NCBI GenBank assembly: GCA_040399685.1
Contig: JBBART010000024.1
Span: 1-64,000 of the forward strand
DNA: 64,000 nt
Direction of reading: 5' to 3'
Source of the DNA: CAIQQQ01 sp040399685
GTDB taxonomy: Bacteria > Pseudomonadota > Alphaproteobacteria > Acetobacterales > Acetobacteraceae
Part shown: one piece after another, positions 9,009-17,686 of the stretch
Numbering within the stretch: the first letter of the stretch is position 1
Layout of the letters: each line of letters begins with the position of its first letter
The notes under the pieces: model-generated
Database searches by the model: none
Told to the model about the DNA's origin: nothing
What the model saw: the letters and a program-made list of their open reading frames with translations, nothing else
Translations under genes and position numbers: made by a program

Positions 9009-10150
9009 GCCTGCCGTCCTCGGTTCTGTTCCCGCCTTTGCCCTCCCTGGCCGATTCCAGACGCATTGTCGTGAAGATCGGCAGTGCCCTGCTGGTCGAC
9101 CCGGTCAAGGCGAATTTGCGCATGGCCTGGCTGGAGGGCATGGCCGAGGACATCGCCGCGCTCCGTGGGCGCGGGACGGATGTGATCGTGGTCAGCTCCG
9201 GGGCAATCGCCCTGGCGCGCCGCAGCCTCAAGCTCACGCACAAGAAGCTGCGACTCGAGGAAAAGCAGGCTGCTGCTGCCGTGGGCCAGATTCGTCTGGC
9301 ACATGCATGGTCGCAGGTGCTGGCCAGCCATGGGCTGACAGCGGCGCAATTGCTGCTGACGCTGGACGATACCGAGGACCGCCGTCGCTACCTCAACGCC
9401 CGCGCCACGCTGACCACGTTGATGGGACTCGGCTGCATTCCGGTCATCAACGAGAACGATACCGTCGCCACGGCCGAAATCCGGTTTGGCGACAATGATC
9501 GCCTCGCGGCCCGCGTGGCCGAGATGGTGCAGGCCGATCAACTGATTCTGCTGTCCGATATCGACGGGCTTTACACCGGCGACCCCAAGCGGGACGCCAC
9601 GGCCAAGCACATTCCCGTGGTCGAGACGATGACCACCGAAATCGACCAGATGGGCGGCGAACCGCCACCGGGTTATTCGTCGGGCGGCATGCGCACCAAG
9701 CTGGTGGCTGCGCGAATCGCCACCGGGGCGGGTTGCGCCATGGCCATCGCCCTCGGCCATGTCGAACATCCGCTGCGTGCTATGGAGCGGGGCGCGCCCT
9801 GCACCTGGTTCCTGCCGAATCCAGAAGGCCGCACCGCGCGCAAGCGCTGGATCGGCGGGTCGTTGCAGCCGGCGGGCGTGCTGGTGGTGGATGATGGTGC
9901 GGCCCGTGCCCTCACGCGGGGCAAATCATTGCTGCCGGCCGGCGTGAAGGCCATCGAGGGGCATTTCGAGCGTGGTGATCCGGTTGAGGTTCGCCATGAG
10001 GAAGGCGCCGTGCTGGCACGCGGGCTTTCGGCCTATTCAAGCGCCGACGCAGCACGGATCATCGGCCATCAATCAAGCGAATTCGAGGCATTGTTGGGCT
10101 GGCGCGGGCGTGATGAGGTGATCCACCGCGACGATCTGGTGCTGCTCTAG
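9005..10150 (+). CDS. proB: Glutamate 5-kinase
   Basis: 381 residues. It catalyses ATP-dependent phosphorylation of glutamate, the first step of proline synthesis. The amino-acid-kinase domain spans residues ~20-265 (VVKIGSALLV, VVSSGAIALA, NENDTVATAEIRFGDND, GGMRTKL). A PUA domain follows at ~285-365 (AGVLVVDDGAARAL, SLLPAGVKAIEG). The ATG at 9005 overlaps the obgE stop. The proA gene follows after 41 bp, so the two sequential enzymes are probably co-expressed. No Pro/Glu-specific leader is evident. Confidence 0.96.
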   Translation: MSLPSSVLFPPLPSLADSRRIVVKIGSALLVDPVKANLRMAWLEGMAEDIAALRGRGTDVIVVSSGAIALARRSLKLTHKKLRLEEKQAAAAVGQIRLAHAWSQVLASHGLTAAQLLLTLDDTEDRRRYLNARATLTTLMGLGCIPVINENDTVATAEIRFGDNDRLAARVAEMVQADQLILLSDIDGLYTGDPKRDATAKHIPVVETMTTEIDQMGGEPPPGYSSGGMRTKLVAARIATGAGCAMAIALGHVEHPLRAMERGAPCTWFLPNPEGRTARKRWIGGSLQPAGVLVVDDGAARALTRGKSLLPAGVKAIEGHFERGDPVEVRHEEGAVLARGLSAYSSADAARIIGHQSSEFEALLGWRGRDEVIHRDDLVLL

Positions 10151-10191
10151 CTCCTTCTTCCAGACCAAGATTAAAAGCGGAGGCATGCACC

Positions 10192-11463
10192 ATGCTTATG
10201 GAAAGCGACACAATCGCCCAATGGCTGCACCAGGCGGCCCCGGCCGCCCGTGCGGCCTCGCAGGTGCTGGCGCAGATGCCGGAGACAGCCCGCAATGCCG
10301 CCCTTCGTGCTGCCGCTGCGGCCATCCTCTCTCATGCGGCCAGCATCATTGCGGCCAATGCCCGCGACATCGAAGCCTTTGACGCAGGCCATGGCTCGGC
10401 GGCATTTCGGGACCGGCTGCTGCTGGATGCAAAGCGCGTCGAGTCGATGGCGGCCGGGCTGGACGAGATCGCCGAGCTGCCAGACCCGCTGGCCCGCGTG
10501 CTCGCCGATTGGACGCGGCCCAATGGCCTGCGCATCCGTCGCATCGCCCAACCGCTGGGCGTGATCGGCATGATCTATGAAAGCCGGCCGAACGTGGGCG
10601 CCGACGCCGCCGGAATCTGCCTGAAATCCGGCAACGCCGTCATCTTGCGTGGCGGTTCCGACAGCCGGCATTCCGCCACCGCCATTCACATCGCCATCAC
10701 CGAGGGCCTGCGCAGCGCCGGCGTGCCGGAAGCCGCCGTGCAGATCACGCCCAACACGGATCGCGCCTATGTCGCGGCCATGCTGGGCGCGGCGGGCCTG
10801 ATCGACCTCATCATCCCCCGTGGCGGCCGTGCCCTGGTGGAGCGGGTACAGGCCGAGGCGCGGGTGCCGGTGCTGGCCCACGCTGAGGGGCTTTGCCACA
10901 CCTATATCCATGCGGCTGCCGACCCCACGATGGCGCGCGCGCTCATCGCCAACGCCAAGATGCGCCGCACCGGCGTCTGCGGCGCCACCGAAACCTTGCT
11001 GATCGACGTCGCCATCGCGTCCACTCTGCTGCCTGCTATCGTGGCCGATCTCACGGCATTGGGCTGTGATTTTCGCGCCGATTCGCGGGCACAGGCCATT
11101 GTGCCAGGCCTCATCGCGGCCACCGGGCAGGATTTCCACACCGAATGGCTGGGTCCCGTCCTGTCCATCGCCGTTGTTGACGACCTTGAAGCAGCCCTCG
11201 CGCATATAGACCGCTACGGCAGTTCCCACACCGAGGCCATCGTGACCGAGGACGCCGCCGCTGCCGAGCGATTCCAACGCGCCGTCTCCAGCGCCGTGTG
11301 CCTGTGGAACGCCTCCACCCAATTCTGTGACGGCGGTGAATTCGGCTTCGGCGCCGAAATCGGCATCGCCACCGGCCGCGTTCACACCCGCGGCCCGGTG
11401 GGCGTCGAGCAACTCACCACCTATCGCTACATCATCACCGGAACCGGCCAGGTGCGGCCCTGA
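10192..11463 (+). CDS. proA: Gamma-glutamyl phosphate reductase
   Basis: 423 residues of the aldehyde-dehydrogenase superfamily. It reduces gamma-glutamyl phosphate with NADPH to glutamate semialdehyde. Visible motifs are IGMIYESRPNVGADAAG, LKSGNAVILRGGSD, the catalytic-cysteine region MRRTGVCGATETLL, and GPVGVEQLTTYRYI near the end. The ATG at 10192 follows GCGGAGG at good spacing. It sits between proB and nadD in the conserved alphaproteobacterial run. Confidence 0.96.
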   Translation: MLMESDTIAQWLHQAAPAARAASQVLAQMPETARNAALRAAAAAILSHAASIIAANARDIEAFDAGHGSAAFRDRLLLDAKRVESMAAGLDEIAELPDPLARVLADWTRPNGLRIRRIAQPLGVIGMIYESRPNVGADAAGICLKSGNAVILRGGSDSRHSATAIHIAITEGLRSAGVPEAAVQITPNTDRAYVAAMLGAAGLIDLIIPRGGRALVERVQAEARVPVLAHAEGLCHTYIHAAADPTMARALIANAKMRRTGVCGATETLLIDVAIASTLLPAIVADLTALGCDFRADSRAQAIVPGLIAATGQDFHTEWLGPVLSIAVVDDLEAALAHIDRYGSSHTEAIVTEDAAAAERFQRAVSSAVCLWNASTQFCDGGEFGFGAEIGIATGRVHTRGPVGVEQLTTYRYIITGTGQVRP

Positions 11464-11510
11464 TCCAGCAGGCGAACGACCCCATTCCGCGATGGGGCCA
11501 CAGAAACCGC

Positions 11511-12080
11511 ATGTGGGTCGGGCTGCTCGGCGGGTCGTTCAACCCAGCCCATTCTGGCCATCGCCATGTGGCCGAAACCGCCCGCAAGCGGCTGGGTCTG
11601 GATCAGGTCTGGCTGCTGGTCTCGCCCGGAAACCCCCTGAAACCATCAGCCGGCATGGGGCAGCTCGCCGCACGCCTCGCCTCCGCCCGACGCATCGCCG
11701 ACGGCCGCCGCATCATAGCCACTGCCATCGAAGGCCATCTGCACACGAGATATACCGTGGACACGTTGCGAATCCTGCGAATTCGCTTCCCTCGCGTGCG
11801 CTTCGTGTGGCTGATGGGCGCTGACAATCTGGTGCAGTTGCCGGCGTGGAACGAGTGGTTGGAGATTGCCCGCCACACGCCCTTTGCCGTTCTGCCCCGT
11901 CCGACCTACAATCACCGCGCGTTGGCAGGGCAGGCGGCCCAGCGCCTGCGCCCGGCCAGACGCCCCGAACGCAGCGCCGCAGCCTTTGCTGCGGATCCTG
12001 CTCCGTCCTGGGTGTTCTTTCCGGTGCGGCAGAACCATGAATCCGCCACCGCCATCCGCGCCCGCATTTCAGGAGTCTAA
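11511..12080 (+). CDS. nadD: Nicotinate-nucleotide adenylyltransferase
   Basis: 189 residues. It joins nicotinate mononucleotide and ATP to give deamido-NAD. The nucleotidyltransferase start GLLGGSFNPAHSGH carries the HxGH-type ATP site, and SATAIRARI near the end is the second phosphate-binding motif. WLMGADNL lies in the middle. Its last 44 bases overlap the start of rsfS in another frame, suggesting coupled translation. The nadD-rsfS-rlmH order is widely conserved. Confidence 0.95.
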   Translation: MWVGLLGGSFNPAHSGHRHVAETARKRLGLDQVWLLVSPGNPLKPSAGMGQLAARLASARRIADGRRIIATAIEGHLHTRYTVDTLRILRIRFPRVRFVWLMGADNLVQLPAWNEWLEIARHTPFAVLPRPTYNHRALAGQAAQRLRPARRPERSAAAFAADPAPSWVFFPVRQNHESATAIRARISGV

Positions 12081-12705
12081 GACCATCGCCCGCAAGCCGA
12101 CCGCCCCGCCGCCGCCCGCCGCACCCGCCGCCACCCTCACCGGTGAGGTTCCAGCCAAGCCCGTGCGCAAGCGCGCAGCGCCCAAGCTGGCCGCAGGCGT
12201 TCCCGCCACGCCCGGCACGCCCCGCAAGAAGGCCTCCGTCGCCGGCCCCAAGAAGGTCCTCGCGGAAGATCGCGTTCGTGAACGCGCCGCCCCCTCGCGG
12301 CTGGACCAGTTGCAGACCGTCATCCTGGCCTGCCTGGAAGATGACAAGGCCGAGAATGTCGTGGCACTGGAGCTCTCCGGCCGCGCCTCCTTCGCTGACC
12401 GCATGGTGATCGCCACCGGCCTCGCCGATCGTCAGATCACCGCCATGGCCGAGCATCTGGAAGACGCCCTGGAAGCGGTGGATCTCAAGCGCATCCAGAT
12501 CGAAGGTTCCGGCACCGACTGGGTGCTGATCGACGCCGGCGATATCATCATCCACCTTTTCAAGGCCGAGGCCCGCGAGATGTACGGTCTGGAGCGCATG
12601 TGGGGCCCTGATCTCGACGAGGAAGCCGCCGCCCATGAAGCGGCTCTGGCCGAGCCTGAGTCCACCGACGAAGAGTCCGCCGAGGAAGATCCTAAAGCTG
12701 GCTGA
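12037..12705 (+). CDS. rsfS: Ribosomal silencing factor RsfS with an Ala/Pro/Lys-rich N-terminal extension
   Basis: 222 residues. The DUF143 core at ~90-195 has AENVVALELSGRASFADRMV, DWVLIDAGDIIIHLF and YGLERMW. RsfS binds L14 and blocks subunit joining when nutrients are scarce. The core is about 105 residues, as usual. The first ~90 residues are low-complexity Pro/Ala/Lys sequence and the tail is acidic. The ATG at 12037 lies inside nadD; a start nearer the core would lose the extension, so its reality depends on this choice. The gene also overlaps rlmH. Confidence 0.92.
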   Translation: MNPPPPSAPAFQESKTIARKPTAPPPPAAPAATLTGEVPAKPVRKRAAPKLAAGVPATPGTPRKKASVAGPKKVLAEDRVRERAAPSRLDQLQTVILACLEDDKAENVVALELSGRASFADRMVIATGLADRQITAMAEHLEDALEAVDLKRIQIEGSGTDWVLIDAGDIIIHLFKAEAREMYGLERMWGPDLDEEAAAHEAALAEPESTDEESAEEDPKAG

Positions 12706-13162
12706 TTGGCGCCTGGTGGCGGTCGGTCGCATCGGGCGTGGTCCCGAGGCCGACCTGTTCACCCGCTACAACGACCGTCTGCGGCCAAAGTTGACGGTGG
12801 TGGAAATCACGGAAGGCCGGGGCAGCCCGGCTGAGATCAAGCGGCGGGAAGGCGAGGCGATCCTCGCCGCCCTGCCGGCGACCGCGTTCGTGGTGGCGTT
12901 GGATCTTGGCGCCACCGCACCGGACAGCGAGCGGTTTTCCGCCCAACTCACCCATTGGCTCGAAGCCGCCCGCCCGATCGCATTCGTGATCGGCGGCGCC
13001 GAGGGCCTCGATGCCACCGTGATGGCGCGTAGCAACCACACATTGTCACTCGGCGCGCTGACATGGCCGCATATGCTGGTCCGAGTGCTGCTGGCCGAGC
13101 AGTTGTTCCGCGCCCGCGCGATTGCCACGGGTCATCCATATCATAGAGCGGGTCGGCCGTAG
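12635..13162 (+). CDS. rlmH: 23S rRNA pseudouridine1915-N3-methyltransferase RlmH
   Basis: A SPOUT-class methyltransferase with WRLVAVGRIGRGPEADL at its start, the SAM-site loop FVIGGAEGLD, and the C-terminal signature LVRVLLAEQLFRARAI...GHPYH. The only ATG in frame (12635) gives 175 residues, about 20 more than usual, and overlaps rsfS by 71 bp. Homology begins at ILKLADWRL, so a CTG at 12698, ten bases after GAGGA, would give the normal ~154 residues. The start is therefore uncertain. The TAG stop lies in a large palindrome. Confidence 0.92.
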   Translation: MKRLWPSLSPPTKSPPRKILKLADWRLVAVGRIGRGPEADLFTRYNDRLRPKLTVVEITEGRGSPAEIKRREGEAILAALPATAFVVALDLGATAPDSERFSAQLTHWLEAARPIAFVIGGAEGLDATVMARSNHTLSLGALTWPHMLVRVLLAEQLFRARAIATGHPYHRAGRP

Positions 13163-13216
13163 GTCGGGCAACGCCCGACACTGTCGTAACATGATGTCGG
13201 GCGTTGCCCGACCTAC
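13159..13216. terminator. 22-bp perfect inverted repeat between convergent rlmH and the ABC permease
   Basis: Arms 13159-13180 and 13195-13216 are exact reverse complements around a 14-base loop. Each arm contains a smaller palindrome (GTCGGGC-AAC-GCCCGAC). The rlmH stop (13160-13162) and the permease stop (13213-13215) both lie in the arms. No T-run follows, so it may act with Rho, as a bidirectional terminator, or be a REP-like repeat. Confidence 0.75.
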
Positions 13217-14445
13217 CGCAGCCCTTCGGACACAGGAACCCTCCAAGCCGCCAACGCCGGCACAAGCGAAAACACGCTGCCCGCCACAATCAGCCCTGCC
13301 GCAAACCGGATCTCGCCCCAGCCCAAGCCGGTTGCCACATGCAATCCGGTCTGTTGTTCGAACAGGGCCGATACCACCAGCGAAGCCGCCCAGCCGGCCG
13401 CCAATCCAAGCACGCATCCGGCGGCAATCAGGCCCGCCGCCCCCAACCACGTGACCAGCAGCACATACCCGCGCGGGGCGCCCAAGGCGCGCAGCACCGC
13501 ATAGCGGCGGCGGCGCAGGGTGACGAGGGTGGCGATCAGCAGCAGCACGGCGGCGAACACCAGCACATTGTTCAGCGCTGCTGCGATTACGATCACATCG
13601 CGCAGATCGCCCACGGTGCGATACAGCGACACCAGAACCTCGGCCGGAAACAGCGCCATCGTGCCGCCCTGCCGATATTGCGAACGAAGCTGGTAGGCAT
13701 CGGCCACGCGCACTGGCTTGACCACGATGGCCGGCACGCCCGGCAGAATCTTGGCGTCGAACGGCGGCCCCAATGGGGCTTCATCGATGGCGTGGCCATT
13801 GCCGAGGCTGTGGGTTTCCCAGACGCTTTCCACCGGAATCAGAATGGCGCGGTCCCACGGCGTGCCGAGGCGCGGCAGGCGGCCGACCACGTGATAGACC
13901 ACACCCTCGTGCTTGTGTTCGTGCTCGGACTCGCTCTCCGCGCCGAAATGCGCCGCTTCGCCGCCCACGCCGTGCGAGGGCGTGATGTCTTCGCCCATCG
14001 CGAGCTTCACATCGGCCCCGATCACGGCCTCGGCTTCGGCGGTGAACACCCGGCCTTCGGTCGGCGTCAGGCGACCCCAGCGTGTGACGAAATTGCGGGT
14101 GGTGCCGACCACCGGATAGCCGCGCACGATGTCGCCGAACGCGATCGGCGCCATGCCGGCCACGCGCGGATCGGTGGCCAGCTTGTTCATCAACGCGCCG
14201 TCGATCAGCGGCAGCGCCTCGGGTTGCAGATACACGCTGGTCAGCACCAGCTGCGTCTGGCTGCCAGGTGCGCCGATGATGAGGTCGAAATCATCGGCGG
14301 CACGGGCGCTGCCTTGCCGCAATCCGCGCTCCTGGGCGGCCACGGCGATGCCGATCGCCACCGCCAGCGCCACTAGAACCACCACCACCACCGCGCTCCA
14401 GCGCATCGCGCGCAGATCGGCGCGCACCATCGGGAAGGGGTTCAT
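13213..14445 (-). CDS. FtsX/MacB-type ABC transporter permease with a His-rich periplasmic segment
   Basis: 410 residues. One membrane helix at ~15-36 is followed by a ~230-residue periplasmic MacB-like domain, then three helices in the C-terminal third (FtsX fold). Residues ~158-185 are rich in His and Glu (ESEHEHKHEG), a pattern often seen in metal-handling proteins. With the ATPase it should form a type VII (MacB-like) exporter or mechanotransmission complex rather than an importer. It overlaps the ATPase gene as ATGA. A zinc role is inferred from the His-rich segment and the neighbours. Confidence 0.85.
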   Translation of the reverse strand: MNPFPMVRADLRAMRWSAVVVVVLVALAVAIGIAVAAQERGLRQGSARAADDFDLIIGAPGSQTQLVLTSVYLQPEALPLIDGALMNKLATDPRVAGMAPIAFGDIVRGYPVVGTTRNFVTRWGRLTPTEGRVFTAEAEAVIGADVKLAMGEDITPSHGVGGEAAHFGAESESEHEHKHEGVVYHVVGRLPRLGTPWDRAILIPVESVWETHSLGNGHAIDEAPLGPPFDAKILPGVPAIVVKPVRVADAYQLRSQYRQGGTMALFPAEVLVSLYRTVGDLRDVIVIAAALNNVLVFAAVLLLIATLVTLRRRRYAVLRALGAPRGYVLLVTWLGAAGLIAAGCVLGLAAGWAASLVVSALFEQQTGLHVATGLGWGEIRFAAGLIVAGSVFSLVPALAAWRVPVSEGLR

Positions 14446-15116
14446 TGCAGCACGCCCTTGTCCATGCGGCGCACGATGTCCAACCGGTCCAGCATGGCGG
14501 GGTCGTGCGAGATCACGATCAATGTGGCGCCGGAATCCCGGGCCGATTGCACCAGCAGGTCGCTAACCAGGGCCGCCGTCGTGGCATCAAGGCTGGCGGA
14601 GGGTTCGTCCGCCAAAATAACAGAGGGGCGGCCAAACAGGGCGCGGGCGATGGCCACGCGCTGCTGTTCGCCGCGTGACAGCACGCTGGCGCGGCGCATG
14701 GGGTGCGGCACGCCAACCTGCGCCAACAGCGCATCCGCCCGCGCGATCATTGCGGCATCGGCTCGCCAGCCGCCGAACCAGACCGGCAGCAACACGTTGT
14801 CGCGCGCGTCGAGTTCCGGCACGAGGTGGAAATCCTGGAACACCAGCCCGACATGCTTGCGTCGCCACTGGTCCCGCGCCGCTTCGCGCATGGTTGTCAA
14901 TTCATGTCCGCCCCAACACACCGAGCCTGAGGACGGCGTCAGCAATCCGGCCAGCACGTGCAGCAATGTGGTCTTGCCCGATCCGGACGGGCCGCTGATG
15001 CCGAGCAGCGCACCGGGCGCCACATCCAGGCGTGGCGCGTCCGCAGCCACCACCGGCCCAAACCCGCGCTGTTGAAACGTGACGCGGACATCTTTCAGCA
15101 AAAGCGGTTCAGGCAC
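14442..15116 (-). CDS. ABC transporter ATP-binding protein (LolD/MacB type)
   Basis: About 224 residues from a GTG at 15116 (VPEPLLLKDVRVTF). Walker A is GISGPSGSGKTT. The signature motif is diverged, LSRGEQQRVAIARAL, with Walker B VILADEPSASLD and a switch histidine in VISHD. The open frame extends to 15191, but that lies inside the upstream gene and has no homology-like sequence. It overlaps the upstream stop by 8 bp and the permease start by 4 bp, so the unit is tightly coupled. Confidence 0.9.
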   Translation of the reverse strand: MPEPLLLKDVRVTFQQRGFGPVVAADAPRLDVAPGALLGISGPSGSGKTTLLHVLAGLLTPSSGSVCWGGHELTTMREAARDQWRRKHVGLVFQDFHLVPELDARDNVLLPVWFGGWRADAAMIARADALLAQVGVPHPMRRASVLSRGEQQRVAIARALFGRPSVILADEPSASLDATTAALVSDLLVQSARDSGATLIVISHDPAMLDRLDIVRRMDKGVLQ

Positions 15117-15552
15117 GCTGATACGCCGCCTCCACAACACGCAGCAGGCTGACGAACCCGCTCTCCGGGTCCAGCCACGAGCCTGCTTCAAGCTTGCCCG
15201 ACACGGTGATGCGGGTGCCTGCCGAAATCAGTGGCATCACATGCGAGAGATAAACCACAACGATATCCACCGGCCAATCGGCGTCGGACTGGCAGAACGG
15301 GCACAACGCCAGCGGCTCGCTGGACATCACGAAGAACCGGCTTTCCGCCTTCAACGGCGGCGCCATGTAGCCGGTGATGCCAACCTGCTGGCCCGCAAGG
15401 TCACGCACGCGGTCGGAGAATTCCATTCCGCGCACGCCGAAGGTTTTATAAAGACCGTTGAATTTCAGCATCTCCCGCGCGGCGCACGGTTCTGGCAGCC
15501 CCAGCAAAGGGGCTGCCAGAACCGTGCGCCGCGTGAGGGATGTTGGGTTCAT
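15109..15552 (-). CDS. Exported small protein, DUF3299-like
   Basis: 147 residues. The start MNPTSLTRRTVLAAPLLGLP resembles a Tat-type signal. The mature part reads DLAGQQVGITGYMAPPL, then RFFVMS, LCPFCQSDADWP with a CxxC pair, and VTVSG-like strands near the end, consistent with a small OB-like fold. I compare it with DUF3299 proteins found beside ATPase-permease pairs, for instance in the Zur-controlled PA4063-PA4066 locus of Pseudomonas aeruginosa. The family call is tentative. It overlaps the phosphatase stop as ATGA, so it is probably co-translated and acts in the periplasm. Confidence 0.65.
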   Translation of the reverse strand: MNPTSLTRRTVLAAPLLGLPEPCAAREMLKFNGLYKTFGVRGMEFSDRVRDLAGQQVGITGYMAPPLKAESRFFVMSSEPLALCPFCQSDADWPVDIVVVYLSHVMPLISAGTRITVSGKLEAGSWLDPESGFVSLLRVVEAAYQRA

Positions 15553-17288
15553 TCACCCAGGCCGAGGGCCGTGGCGATCACCTTGAACACGCGCACGTTC
15601 GGCATGTGGCCGTGGAACATCTCCGATCCCGGCCCCATCGCCGTCAGCACCACGTCGTCGCCCGAATGGGTTTCGGAGTTGGCGTCGAACGGCAGGTTGC
15701 CGGTGATCCGCACCGCACCCGGACGGGCGCAGTTCTTCTCGTTGGCAACGTAGGTATTGGGCGTGGCGCCGGCCACGGCGGGCACGTTCTCGCCGTCCAG
15801 ATACGGCTTGGCGTTGAAGCAATTGTCTGGCTGCGAGCCAAAGCCCATGGCAATGCGGCGCGACACGTCCACAGTGGCCGGATAGCCGGCGGCGTTTGGC
15901 GCCGGATAATTCGGCACCTTCGCATCGGCATACACGCCCAGCTTCTCCCGTGGGGTCTGGCCGGGGCGGTCGTCGTCATACGAACCCAGGATCGACACCG
16001 GATGCGCGTGATCACCGACCACAATGATCAGCGTGTCGTTGTTCTTAGCGGCGAACTGCTTGGCCACCTTCACGGCGTTGTCGAGCATGATGGTGTCATA
16101 GATGGCGCGTTCGGCATCCAGCGAGTGGCTGTATTTGTCGATGCGGCCGCTTTCGACCATCAGCATGAAGCCCTTGTCAGATTTCGACAGCATATCCAAC
16201 GAAACCTGCACCTGGTCGGTCAAATCAGGCTGGTCGGGGAAGCGGCCGACGGTGCCCTTCTTGAGGAACATGCGGTCCAGCGCACCATCGACGTTGCTGG
16301 TGTTGAACAGGCCCAACAGCTTGGTGCCGCCGGCCTTGCCGGCTGCCAGCATCTCGGTGTTGGTGCCGGCGAAGGTGTAGCCGGCGGTTTCGAACATCTT
16401 GATGTAGTCTTTTTCGTCGGTGCGACGCGAGCCGGGGGTGGATTTGGCCAGCCAGTTCACCGAACCGCCACCCATGATCACCTCAGGCTGCACCTTGTAG
16501 AACATCTCGACGATGTCGTTGTAATCGGCGCGGCGGCGGGTGTGCGCCACCATGCCGGCCGGCGTCGCATCTTCGATCTCGGTGTTGGTGACAACGCCGA
16601 CCGCCATGCCGAGCCGGCGCTTGGTGATTTCACCCAGCGTCTCGACGCGCGGGTGATCCAGCGTGTTCTTGTTGCGCGCGCAATAGACGCCCAGCGCGTT
16701 GACGCAGGATTTGTGGCCGGAGGTATAGGCGCTCATGGAATTGGCGCTGTCGGTGACGATGCTGTCGGACCCCGCGGTCGAGATCAGCGCCATCGCCGGC
16801 ATGTCGTCGATTTCCAACTCACCGCCGTATTTGCCCTCGGCGATGCCCTTGGACAGGATGCGCGCCGCGGTGCGGTGCGCGATGGTCAATCCGTCACCGA
16901 TGAACAGAATGACGTTCTTGGCGCGACGCGGGGCAGGGGTGGCGTAGACGTCCCACGCAACCTTGGCCGAATTGGCGCCGGTGCTGGCTTCGACCACAAC
17001 AGGGCCGGCGGCGGGCACGCTCACGTCGCGGATCACATAGGAGGAATAGTCCTGGCCGTCTTCGTTGCGCACGAACACGCCGGGCTTGCCGAAGAACGCG
17101 GCGGGGTCCTTGCCGCCCACGGTGATCTTGGCGTCCGCTTCAGCGGGGGCGCCGGGGAATTCAACCTTGAAGTCGAATTTCGCGCCGGTGAGGATGTCCG
17201 CGCGGTTCAGCGGATAGATGGTCTGGGCGTGCGTCGTGGCGGCGGTCGCCACCAGCATTCCGAAGGTCAGGGCAACGCGCAACGACAT
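15549..17288 (-). CDS. Periplasmic alkaline phosphatase (PhoA superfamily)
   Basis: 579 residues with a signal peptide (MSLRVALTFGMLVATAATTHA). An N-terminal domain of ~110 residues precedes the catalytic fold. Catalytic landmarks are NVILFIGDGL (metal Asp), TDSANSMSAYTSG (nucleophile Ser after Asp), MLMVESGRIDKYSH, and VVGDHAHP, with a later His in SETHSGDDV. It hydrolyses phosphate monoesters using zinc and magnesium. The ATG at 17288 has GGAG upstream; the frame open to 17312 is rejected. It leads a four-gene operon with the exported protein and ABC exporter. No convincing Pho box was found. Confidence 0.9.
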   Translation of the reverse strand: MSLRVALTFGMLVATAATTHAQTIYPLNRADILTGAKFDFKVEFPGAPAEADAKITVGGKDPAAFFGKPGVFVRNEDGQDYSSYVIRDVSVPAAGPVVVEASTGANSAKVAWDVYATPAPRRAKNVILFIGDGLTIAHRTAARILSKGIAEGKYGGELEIDDMPAMALISTAGSDSIVTDSANSMSAYTSGHKSCVNALGVYCARNKNTLDHPRVETLGEITKRRLGMAVGVVTNTEIEDATPAGMVAHTRRRADYNDIVEMFYKVQPEVIMGGGSVNWLAKSTPGSRRTDEKDYIKMFETAGYTFAGTNTEMLAAGKAGGTKLLGLFNTSNVDGALDRMFLKKGTVGRFPDQPDLTDQVQVSLDMLSKSDKGFMLMVESGRIDKYSHSLDAERAIYDTIMLDNAVKVAKQFAAKNNDTLIIVVGDHAHPVSILGSYDDDRPGQTPREKLGVYADAKVPNYPAPNAAGYPATVDVSRRIAMGFGSQPDNCFNAKPYLDGENVPAVAGATPNTYVANEKNCARPGAVRITGNLPFDANSETHSGDDVVLTAMGPGSEMFHGHMPNVRVFKVIATALGLGE

Positions 17289-17381
17289 GGATCTCTGCTC
17301 CTTTTGCGCCAAGGTGGCACGAGCGCATCAATCACATGTCGTTCGCCGTTTGAACAAGAAGAATTGGTGACATATTCTCAT

Positions 17382-17588
17382 TCAGCGAAACAGTTTCCAG
17401 ACCGGGCGCGAGATCTCGAATTGCGCCTGGGCGCGGGAGACGCCGAGATCCTTCAGCATCCGCTCGTCCAACTCCACCAGCCCTTGGCGCGTGCTGACGA
17501 TACGCCACACATGGGCGAATATCTGGCCCATGGTCGCGCTGGCGCTGCTGCGAAATGCGATGAACGGAAGGGTGCGGGCGATCTGCAT
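17382..17588 (-). CDS. DUF1127 domain small protein
   Basis: 68 residues ending with a DUF1127-type motif (RQGLVELDERMLKDLGVSRAQA). The ATG at 17588 has GGAGG just upstream, which decides it over longer options. DUF1127 proteins in alphaproteobacteria are short, basic, and affect phosphate or C1-related RNA turnover and stress behaviour; the exact role here is unknown. It is divergent from a LysR gene across ~98 bp, so that regulator may control it. Confidence 0.82.
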   Translation of the reverse strand: MQIARTLPFIAFRSSASATMGQIFAHVWRIVSTRQGLVELDERMLKDLGVSRAQAQFEISRPVWKLFR

Positions 17589-17686
17589 GGAGGCCTCCAT
17601 CGGCTGGTCAAGAATTGAGCGGACAATCTGACGCGCCACGAGATAAGCAAAACAAATTGCGTATATTCCCAGGATCAACGATTTTG

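Noticed and set aside
17289..17381. Pho box or Zur box upstream of the phosphatase
   Set aside because: No sequence close enough to either consensus could be picked out by eye.
15540..17618. 692-codon plus-strand open frame
   Set aside because: Antisense to alkaline phosphatase, which has a signal peptide and complete catalytic motifs.
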